From Pseudomonas weihenstephanensis (GTDB lineage: Bacteria; Pseudomonadota; Gammaproteobacteria; Pseudomonadales; Pseudomonadaceae), in the NCBI RefSeq assembly GCF_001043055.1, contig NZ_JYLF01000006.1:202449-266448 (forward strand): a stretch of DNA of 64,000 nt, read 5' to 3'. The notes under the pieces are model-generated. The model was not told where the DNA came from. It saw only the letters and a list, made by a program, of their open reading frames with translations, and did no database searches. The translations under genes were made by a program, and so were the position numbers. Below, piece after piece: positions 56,348-62,565 of this stretch (positions are counted from its first letter, which is position 1; each line of letters begins with the position of its first letter).

Positions 56348-57054
56348 GTACGGTCATCATGAGCGCGTGCTGGCCGTTGCAAGGCATGACCGCTACTAAA
56401 AAAGCGGTGTTGATCAGCCTTGCGGATAACGCCAATGATGATGGAGTTTGCTGGCCTTCGATCAGCACAATTGGTGTTCGTACCTGTCTCTCCGAGCGGG
56501 CTGTACGGGATGCGTTGCGTTGGTTGGAAGAGGCGGGTGTATTGGTTAGCAATCAGCGCTACGGCCGATCCACTTGGTACACCATCACCCCGGCAGGATA
56601 TGCCCCCGGCGCCATATGCCCCCCGGCAGCAGATGCCCCACCACCCCGGCAGGAGATGCCGGATACCCCGGCGCCATATGCCCCCAGAACCGTAAAGGAA
56701 CCATCAATTGAACCGTCACCTCTTGTCGAGGGTGTGAATTCGTCGAAAGTCTCGAAGCTGAAATGCGATCCGCAAGCCATCGTCGACTTGTTCAACCAAG
56801 CCCTTCCGGGGCTGCCACAAGTTGCAATGCTCACCAAGGATCGGAGAGCCAAGATCAAAGCGCGATGGGCCGAAAGCGAAGTTCATCAGGATCTTGAATT
56901 CTGGGCTGACTTCTTTGCGCTGGTGAGCGCAAGCACTTTCCTGATGGGCGCGGAGAGCGGTCGCGATGGTGCAAAGCCTTTCCGGGCAACGTTTGACTGG
57001 CTGATCAAGCCGAGCAACTTCGTCAAGGTTGTGGAGGGTAATTACAATGCGTGA
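56344..57054 (+). CDS. helix-turn-helix replication protein
   Basis: A 236-residue initiator-like protein. Residues 1-95 are a helix-turn-helix domain (GVCWPSISTIGVRTCLSERAV then RDALRWLEEAGVLVSNQRYG) as in lambda-O/DnaT-like phage proteins. A Pro/Ala-rich linker (about 95-135) is encoded by short GC-rich repeats. The C-terminal part (KDRRAKIKARWAE, then FRATFDWLIKPSNFVKVVEGNY) matches the tail of many phage replication proteins. The GTG start 56344 is fixed by the GTGA overlap; the longer frame to 56230 is not expected. It overlaps dnaB by eight bases. Confidence 0.82.
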   Translation: MSTVIMSACWPLQGMTATKKAVLISLADNANDDGVCWPSISTIGVRTCLSERAVRDALRWLEEAGVLVSNQRYGRSTWYTITPAGYAPGAICPPAADAPPPRQEMPDTPAPYAPRTVKEPSIEPSPLVEGVNSSKVSKLKCDPQAIVDLFNQALPGLPQVAMLTKDRRAKIKARWAESEVHQDLEFWADFFALVSASTFLMGAESGRDGAKPFRATFDWLIKPSNFVKVVEGNYNA

Positions 57055-58414
57055 TCCCTACAGCGTTGAGGCTGAACACGGTGTGCTGGGCGCGATGTTC
57101 CTGCGTCCTGAGTTGATCGACATCCTGAGTGCTGACCTGGCTGTCGGTGATTTTTACTATCAGGACAATGCTGCCCTGTATCGCGGCATTTTGAGCCTGC
57201 ACGCTGACAGCAAGCCGGTTGACCCCGTGACGGTGGGCATCCACATCGGCGAGCTGCCAAGTGGCAAGAAAGCCATTTGGTACGCGTCTGAAATTACCCG
57301 CAACGTTCCAAGCGCTGCCAACGCCGCGTCGTACGCCCTCACGGTTCGTGAGCGCAGCCTCGACCGGGCCATGATCGAATTGAGCGACCGCATCAACGAG
57401 ATCGCTCACAGCGACCAGCCAACTGTGGACAAGGTCGCAGCGGTGCAGGCTGAAGCGCAGGCCATCGACGGGCAGTCCGCAACGTCCGAGGTGGTCATGG
57501 CCGAAGACATGCTGGATGACTACATCGAGGTTTTGCAGGCTCGCGCTGATCGGGGGGAGGGCATCGACGGGTTGTCTACTGGCATTCCTGACCTGGACGC
57601 CAAGCTGCAAGGCTTGAAGCCTGAGCAGTTGATCATCATTGCGGGCCGTCCGGCGATGGGTAAAACCACCTTGGCCATGAACATTGCTTCCCACGTTGCG
57701 ATCCGCGAGGCCAAGAGTGTCATGGCGTTCAGCCTGGAGATGAACAGTACAGGTCTGCTGGATCGTTTTATGGCGTCCGAAGGCCGAATCCCGCTGCAAC
57801 TGATCAAGAACGGTACAGCGCCGCAGACCCATGGCGCTGAGTTGATGAGCGCTGCGGGAAAGCTCAAGCACTCCAAATTATCTATCTCAGACCGGGCGTC
57901 AATGACGATCAACCGGATTCGTTCGGCTGCGCGTCGACACAAGCGCCGACACGGTCTGGATTTAATCGTGATCGATTACCTGCAACTGATGGACTCCGAT
58001 TCGCGCACGTTCAGCCGTGAGCAGGAAATCAGTTACATGACACGCAGCGCCAAGCTTATGGCCCGTGAGCTGGGTATCCCGGTGATTTTGCTGAGCCAGC
58101 TATCACGCGAATGTGAAAAGCGCCCAAACAAGCGCCCGATCAACTCCGACTTGCGTGAGTCCGGGGCCATTGAGCAAGACGCGGACATCATCCTGTTCGT
58201 GTACCGCGACGAGGTTTACCACGAACACAGCGACGCCAAAGGCATCGCAGAAATCATCATCGGCAAAGGCCGGGACATCGAAACCGGGACCGTACGCACG
58301 GCCTTTCTGGGTCAGTACAGCCGGTTTGAGCAACTGGCGGCGGGCTGGGTCGAGACGCCAAAGGTTCAGAAGGTCACCAGTATGGCCAGCCGTTACAGCA
58401 AGGATAAATCCTGA
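57047..58414 (+). CDS. dnaB: phage replicative DNA helicase, DnaB type
   Basis: A 455-residue hexameric 5'-3' helicase. N-domain at about residues 1-110 (MRDPYSVEAEHGVLGAMFL). RecA-like motor with Walker A AGRPAMGKTTLAMNIA near residue 202, then FSLEMNSTGLLDRFMAS, Walker B LIVIDYLQLM near residue 305, and RESGAIEQDADIILFVYRDE. GGAGGG lies eight bases before ATG 57047. Encoding its own DnaB means the phage can bypass host helicase recruitment. The stop overlaps the next start in TGATG. Confidence 0.97.
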   Translation: MRDPYSVEAEHGVLGAMFLRPELIDILSADLAVGDFYYQDNAALYRGILSLHADSKPVDPVTVGIHIGELPSGKKAIWYASEITRNVPSAANAASYALTVRERSLDRAMIELSDRINEIAHSDQPTVDKVAAVQAEAQAIDGQSATSEVVMAEDMLDDYIEVLQARADRGEGIDGLSTGIPDLDAKLQGLKPEQLIIIAGRPAMGKTTLAMNIASHVAIREAKSVMAFSLEMNSTGLLDRFMASEGRIPLQLIKNGTAPQTHGAELMSAAGKLKHSKLSISDRASMTINRIRSAARRHKRRHGLDLIVIDYLQLMDSDSRTFSREQEISYMTRSAKLMARELGIPVILLSQLSRECEKRPNKRPINSDLRESGAIEQDADIILFVYRDEVYHEHSDAKGIAEIIIGKGRDIETGTVRTAFLGQYSRFEQLAAGWVETPKVQKVTSMASRYSKDKS

Positions 58415-58623
58415 TGCCTAACCCCAATCTCGCCCCGGCTGAGCCGAGTGCGTTCCGCTGGGCCGTTCACTGCTGTTCGTACAAGCTCGATTTGAGCTAC
58501 GGCCCTGACCGCGCCGTGGCCTTGTTTGAGCATGAAGGCGTGGCCCACACCTTTGGCCGCCTGATGTGGCCCAACACTTACGAGGTTGTCGACCGGCAGC
58601 CTCAACCGGAAGGTGCCCTGTGA
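58414..58623 (+). CDS. hypothetical phage protein, 69 aa
   Basis: A 69-residue soluble protein (MPNPNLAPAEPSAFRWAVHC) that overlaps dnaB at its start in TGATG and the recombinase at its end. Aromatic-rich segments (SYKLDLSYGPD, LMWPNTYEVVDRQ) suggest a compact fold. Function unknown. Confidence 0.7.
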   Translation: MPNPNLAPAEPSAFRWAVHCCSYKLDLSYGPDRAVALFEHEGVAHTFGRLMWPNTYEVVDRQPQPEGAL

Positions 58624-59915
58624 ACACCAAAATCAAAACCCTGACCGTGAAGCTGTCGGATGCGGAGATTGGTCGCAATGCCAAGATTGAGCACGTGCGG
58701 GACCTGCGTGATGCCGGCCATCCTGCGTTGCATTTTCGGTTTGGCAAGAACCGCACCCGAGGCTCCTGGTACTTGGTCAATAAGCGCCGTTGGCACCGTA
58801 TCGGCGCGTTCCCGGACTTGAGCGCCAAGCAGGTGCTGGCTGCGTTGCCCTCTGTGCGCCTGCGGGTTTCGGCTGATGCTGGCTCGGCTATTTCGCAGTG
58901 GGCGACCACGGGTGAACTGCTCACCTGGTATGCCGATCGCATGGCCCGTGACCGCAATCTTTCGGCCAAGCGCAAGAATACCGGTGCCTCGGCAATGAAG
59001 TGCCATCTGCTGCCGCGCCTGGGCGATTTGCCGTTGGTTGAGGTCAACAAGGCGGCGCTCGACAAGCTGCTGATGTGGCCACTGCAAGAAACCCTTTCAA
59101 TCGATTACGTGCGTCTGGCGTTCCAGTTGCTGGCTTTGGCGTTCCGTCAGGCCTTGGCGCTGGGCCTGATCACGTCCAATCCGATGGCGGGCATCAAGTT
59201 CAAGGACTTCTCAAAGGCCAAGGTGAGCATCAAACCGTCTCGTTTGCGCGGGGTGCAGTTGCAGGACTTGCTTGGTGAGTTGGGGCAGGTGATGGATAGC
59301 GAACCGGCTGACGCCATGCTGGCCCTGATGATGCTGTGCCACGGCACACGCATTGGTGAGACCCGGCAAGCGCGCTGGTCGCATATCAGTCTGGCCGAGG
59401 GTGAGTGGTTCATTCCGGCTGAGCACACCAAGACCGGTGTTGAGCATCACCTGCCGCTGACTGAGCAAGTCCGCAGCCTGTTGATCCAGTACCGAGAAAA
59501 TCAAATCGCCCGCGGCTATGACGGCCAGTACTTGTTCCCGGCGCGCAATGGTAAGGCGTTGAGTGAAGGGCAGTCTTTCGCAGTGTTTACCCGCTTGGGG
59601 AAGGGCGACTGGACCAGTCACGACCTGCGCAAGCTTGCGCGCACGGGTTGGGCTGTTCTCGGTGTTGATCACTTGATTGGTGAGCTGCTGATCAACCATG
59701 CGATGGGCCACAACGTGCAGGTGTACATCCAGTCGGACGTGATGAACCGAAAGCGTGATGCGCTGGAGAAGTGGCACGCGCATCTAGATCAGAAGGGTTT
59801 GAACCTGATCCACGGGCAGACAGGCGTTAGATTCAAAGAATCCGGAAATACGCTGGAGGCCGCTAACGGCGTGGCATGCAGTACCATTCAGAAATCAACC
59901 ATAGGCGAGGATTAA
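58620..59915 (+). CDS. second tyrosine recombinase, in the replication region
   Basis: A 431-residue tyrosine recombinase with all catalytic residues: Arg in CHGTRIGETRQARW near residue 240, Lys in TKTGVEHHLPL, HDLRKLARTGWAVLG (His-x-x-Arg), a HAMGHNVQVYIQSD segment with the Tyr nucleophile. The start is GTG 58620 with GGAAGG six bases upstream; an open frame continues to 58566. Unlike int it lies in the middle of the early region, downstream of dnaB. Whether it integrates the phage, resolves multimers or was acquired with another element is unknown. Confidence 0.9.
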   Translation: MNTKIKTLTVKLSDAEIGRNAKIEHVRDLRDAGHPALHFRFGKNRTRGSWYLVNKRRWHRIGAFPDLSAKQVLAALPSVRLRVSADAGSAISQWATTGELLTWYADRMARDRNLSAKRKNTGASAMKCHLLPRLGDLPLVEVNKAALDKLLMWPLQETLSIDYVRLAFQLLALAFRQALALGLITSNPMAGIKFKDFSKAKVSIKPSRLRGVQLQDLLGELGQVMDSEPADAMLALMMLCHGTRIGETRQARWSHISLAEGEWFIPAEHTKTGVEHHLPLTEQVRSLLIQYRENQIARGYDGQYLFPARNGKALSEGQSFAVFTRLGKGDWTSHDLRKLARTGWAVLGVDHLIGELLINHAMGHNVQVYIQSDVMNRKRDALEKWHAHLDQKGLNLIHGQTGVRFKESGNTLEAANGVACSTIQKSTIGED

Positions 59916-59917
59916 AA

Positions 59918-60262
59918 ATGGCAGATAACCTCAGCGCAGGGGGTCTGGCGATGATCACCGGAGCCTTCAGCATTACGGAAAACATCGGGCGCTCTGTCGA
60001 TCTGGTCCAGTTCGTTGCCCCATATTGCTCGGTGTTTCTTCAGGACGGCTACTTCGATGCTGATGTCTCAGGCCTTTGGATCGTGACCGCTGATGGTCTG
60101 ATACGTAATGCGGAAGGAGGCACAGTCGTAAGCAATCTTGCGGGTGTTGATCCGCGCCACCTTCGCACGCTACAGCGCTATTCGTGCTTAACAGATCATT
60201 GGGCCGACCAGATGGGGTCTACGAGCTTTGAAATCTGCCCGATCAGCAGCCAAGGAGACTGA
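59918..60262 (+). CDS. hypothetical phage protein, 114 aa
   Basis: A 114-residue protein, MADNLSAGGLAMITGAFSIT, with Cys and aromatic residues in the middle (VAPYCSVFLQDGYFDADVSG) and no membrane segment. ATG 59918 follows GAGG by seven bases; the frame opens earlier inside the recombinase gene. It sits between the recombinase and the possible antiterminator. I do not recognise it. Confidence 0.65.
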   Translation: MADNLSAGGLAMITGAFSITENIGRSVDLVQFVAPYCSVFLQDGYFDADVSGLWIVTADGLIRNAEGGTVVSNLAGVDPRHLRTLQRYSCLTDHWADQMGSTSFEICPISSQGD

Positions 60263-60265
60263 GTG

Positions 60266-60829
60266 ATGGCTCTTTATAAAGACGTGATGGGCACCTTGGT
60301 GCGTGTGCTTGCAGCAGACAACATCGATAACTCCACTAAGCAAAGCTGGCAGAAACTGATTGATGCTGAATTACGCTCGGGCGGGCAGGGCGCTGGTATC
60401 TCGGTGCGTGACAAATTCGACTATGACTGCTGCTTGTATGCCTTGTTGCACCGTGAACTGGCCCCGGCGCATTGGGATGTTCTGGTGGCGAAGTACTCGA
60501 CGCACAAGGCCAACAAAGTCGCGGCCATAGGGCGGTTAATAAGCCGGATTGCCTCACCAGCACCGCAACTATTCATCTATAAAGCTGTGACTGCCTGGGC
60601 CATTCCGAAGCTTAAGGGCGTTCAGTCTGGAAAGCGCTCAACAGACATGATCGTGCTGCCTGCGGAGTTCTATGACATGAACACTTGGGATCTTGAAGCA
60701 TCGCCTGAGCGCACGCGGCATAGATGGCGTTTAGGTATCCACAAGCGGTTGGAAGCCTTGGAGGAGGCAGCAGTGATACACGCAACAGAGATTTTTGACC
60801 GGGAGGAAATCTTTATAGATGCGGCTTGA
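60266..60829 (+). CDS. possible late-gene antiterminator (Q-like), unconfirmed
   Basis: A 187-residue protein (MALYKDVMGTLVRVLAADN) with no zinc site I can see; two Cys in YDCCLYALLH. AGGAG lies eight bases before ATG 60266. Its sequence alone does not name it. The call rests on position: last gene of the rightward early transcript, followed directly by about 70 non-coding bases and two tandem terminators, then holin and terminase genes. This is where lambdoid phages place Q. It could also be an unrelated early protein. Confidence 0.5.
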   Translation: MALYKDVMGTLVRVLAADNIDNSTKQSWQKLIDAELRSGGQGAGISVRDKFDYDCCLYALLHRELAPAHWDVLVAKYSTHKANKVAAIGRLISRIASPAPQLFIYKAVTAWAIPKLKGVQSGKRSTDMIVLPAEFYDMNTWDLEASPERTRHRWRLGIHKRLEALEEAAVIHATEIFDREEIFIDAA

Positions 60830-60897
60830 CTGAGTGGCGAAGTGGCCGTAAATTAACCCCATCATGTCGATTTTGCGCGTTATGAGGATCGACCAGT

Positions 60898-60930
60898 AAA
60901 AGCCCTGCCATTGAGCGGGGCTTTTTGCTT
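60898..60930 (+). terminator. first of two tandem terminators before the late genes
   Basis: Inverted repeat AAAAGCCC/GGGGCTTTTT with loop TGCCATTGAGC, followed by T-rich sequence. It is 69 bases after the Q-like gene. It would stop early transcription and short late transcripts unless antiterminated. Confidence 0.85.
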
Positions 60931-60944
60931 TCTACAGTTCACTG

Positions 60945-60976
60945 AGCCCTGGCATTTGCCGGGGCTTTTTCGTTTT
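60945..60976 (+). terminator. second tandem terminator before the late genes
   Basis: Inverted repeat AGCCCTGGCATTTGCCGGGGCT followed by TTTTCGTTTT, only 15 bases after the first terminator. Two in series suggest a strong late-gene gate. Confidence 0.8.
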
Positions 60977-61058
60977 CGGCTCCGCCACACCCGTAGCTCC
61001 AAGCCGGGAGTGCTGTCGGGGCCGAACTTATTTCACTCCCCGCAAGGGAGGACACCGG

Positions 61059-61388
61059 ATGCCTCATATGCCTGATAAGCCAGACACTTGGGTGATCGCG
61101 CTTGCGTGGCTTAGTCAGCACTCGCCGACTATTTACGCGGCGTTAGCATCAGCTGCGATGGCAGTGGCCCGCATCATCTACGGCGGTGGTACTCGGCGGC
61201 AGGCGATGCTTGAAGCGACCATCTGTATGTTGCTCACCACCAGCCTGATTGCGGTGCTGGAGTACTTCGGCCTGCCGTCCAGTCTGGCCACACCTGCAGG
61301 CATTTGGATTGGCTTCTTGGGTGTGAAGAAGATCGCTGACTTTGCTGACCGCTTCGCTGACTTCAAGCTGCCACGGCGATTGGAATGA
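61059..61388 (+). CDS. phage holin, lambda S family
   Basis: A 109-residue inner-membrane holin that opens the membrane for the endolysin. Three hydrophobic helices: HSPTIYAALASAAMAVARII, AMLEATICMLLTTSLIAVLEYF and SSLATPAGIWIGFLGVKKIA. The DTWVIALAWLSQHSPTIYA head is typical of the family in Pseudomonas phages. GGAGG lies eight bases before ATG 61059. A second Met codon three codons later (MPHMPDK) recalls the dual-start arrangement of lambda S. No endolysin is seen in the next genes. Confidence 0.9.
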   Translation: MPHMPDKPDTWVIALAWLSQHSPTIYAALASAAMAVARIIYGGGTRRQAMLEATICMLLTTSLIAVLEYFGLPSSLATPAGIWIGFLGVKKIADFADRFADFKLPRRLE

Positions 61389-61582
61389 TGGCCTGTAACG
61401 GATGCGCCGCCCGGCGCGCACGACTTAACAAGTGGAAGGCGATTGCATATGAACGAGCCGCAGAACTCCTTGGCTGGCCTGTTAAGCCAGGTACTGGCCG
61501 AGCAGATCAAGCAGACCGCGATCCTCGAACGGATAGCGACTCAACAGACCCAACTGATCACAGCGTTGGCAGACGAGGGTGA
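61385..61582 (+). CDS. small phage protein overlapping the next gene
   Basis: A 65-codon frame MMACNGCAARRARLNKWKAI that starts in an ATGATG overlapping the holin stop. A CxxC (CNGC) lies at the N-terminus, followed by a basic helix (RRARLNKWKAIAYERAAELL). From 61449 on it overlaps out of frame with the next gene, and its last 44 residues are Asp/Arg-rich, which lowers confidence in that part. Short CNGCxxRR proteins follow holin genes in related phages, from memory. Confidence 0.45.
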   Translation: MMACNGCAARRARLNKWKAIAYERAAELLGWPVKPGTGRADQADRDPRTDSDSTDPTDHSVGRRG

Positions 61583-61640
61583 CGACGAACCTGACCCGGA
61601 TGCATTGCCGCAAACCTATATCAGCGGAAAGCGTATCTGA
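61449..61640 (+). CDS. hypothetical phage protein, 63 aa
   Basis: A 63-residue helical, acidic protein (MNEPQNSLAGLLSQVLAEQI, later DEGDDEPDPDALPQTYISG). Its stop overlaps the HNH gene start in TGATG. The long helix could be a coiled coil. Function unknown; position suggests a packaging or lysis accessory. Confidence 0.65.
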   Translation: MNEPQNSLAGLLSQVLAEQIKQTAILERIATQQTQLITALADEGDDEPDPDALPQTYISGKRI

Positions 61641-61960
61641 TGGCCAAGTTACCTAGCCTCAAGTCCCGCATTAAGCCGCATGAAGGCCGCAAAATGACCT
61701 CACTCGCTGAGGCTGCGGGCAGCGAAGGCTGGGGTTCTGGTCGCGGCGGGCGTCCTTGGCGTCGCAAGCGAGAGACCATTTTGTTGCGGGATCACTACAC
61801 CTGTCGTAACTGCGGTCTGGTCACTCACAGCCTTGAGGTTGACCACATCGTTAACCTGGCCCAAGGCGGTACCGAAGACGACAGCAACCTTCAGGCGCTC
61901 TGCATCCCTTGCCACAAGGTCAAGACGGCTCGCGAATCCATTGCTCATCTCGGCTGTTGA
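61640..61960 (+). CDS. HNH endonuclease next to terminase
   Basis: A 106-residue HNH nuclease. CRNCGLVTHSLEVDHIVNLA carries the first Cys pair and the catalytic His (near residue 70). TEDDSNLQALCIPCHKVKTA carries the Asn, the second Cys pair and the last His. In HK97-like cos phages a small HNH protein next to the terminase is needed for specific DNA cleavage by the packaging motor. The Arg-rich N-terminus (GRGGRPWRRKRETI) should bind DNA. Confidence 0.93.
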   Translation: MAKLPSLKSRIKPHEGRKMTSLAEAAGSEGWGSGRGGRPWRRKRETILLRDHYTCRNCGLVTHSLEVDHIVNLAQGGTEDDSNLQALCIPCHKVKTARESIAHLGC

Positions 61961-62070
61961 GATTCACAGCTTGAGCAAGGGGGGGCGGGTCGAAACCTCC
62001 AGACCTTTTGTCTCGGACACCACCCCCTCCCGCACGCGCACATTTTTTGCCTTTTCAGGAATTTTTGTTA

Positions 62071-62565
62071 ATGGCTTTAACACCCAAGAAGCGGGCATTC
62101 GTCGACGCTTTGCGGGGCGGTGCCTCAAACAAGGACGCTGCAATCGCCGCAGGCTATGCGGCGTCCAGCGCATCGGCGGCCGGATCACGGCTGGCTAAAG
62201 ACCCTTACGTTATAGCCGCAATGGCCGGCACGACCTTTAACAAAAAAGTTAACAAAATTGTTAAAGCTCCAGCAGCGCAACACCCGGCTGCTGATGCGCC
62301 GCAAGCAGCTGATTCCGATGACAGCCCCGGCTTCGATTTGAACAAGGCGCTGTCCTTCTCCGACCCCAAAGCGTTCCTGCTGGCAGCCATGAATGACCAT
62401 GAGGCCGACTCAAAGCTGCGGGTCGATGCCGCCAAAGCGCTGATGCCCTTTATGCACCCGCGCAAAGGCGAGACCGGGAAAAAGACCGAACGAGAAAACG
62501 CGGCGAAGGTTGCCGGAGCAGGGCGCTTCGGTGCGAGCCCTCCACCTTTGAAGGCGGTCAAGTAA
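62071..62565 (+). CDS. terS: terminase small subunit
   Basis: A 164-residue DNA-recognition subunit. The N-terminal helix-turn-helix domain matches terminase_2 proteins: LTPKKRAFVDALRGGASNKD followed by AAIAAGYAASSASAAGSRLA. A variable Ala/Pro linker and a helical C-terminal part (DSKLRVDAAKALMPFMHPRK) follow. AGGA lies ten bases before ATG 62071; upstream frame to 62008 lacks similarity. Position directly before the large subunit supports the call. Confidence 0.9.
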   Translation: MALTPKKRAFVDALRGGASNKDAAIAAGYAASSASAAGSRLAKDPYVIAAMAGTTFNKKVNKIVKAPAAQHPAADAPQAADSDDSPGFDLNKALSFSDPKAFLLAAMNDHEADSKLRVDAAKALMPFMHPRKGETGKKTERENAAKVAGAGRFGASPPPLKAVK

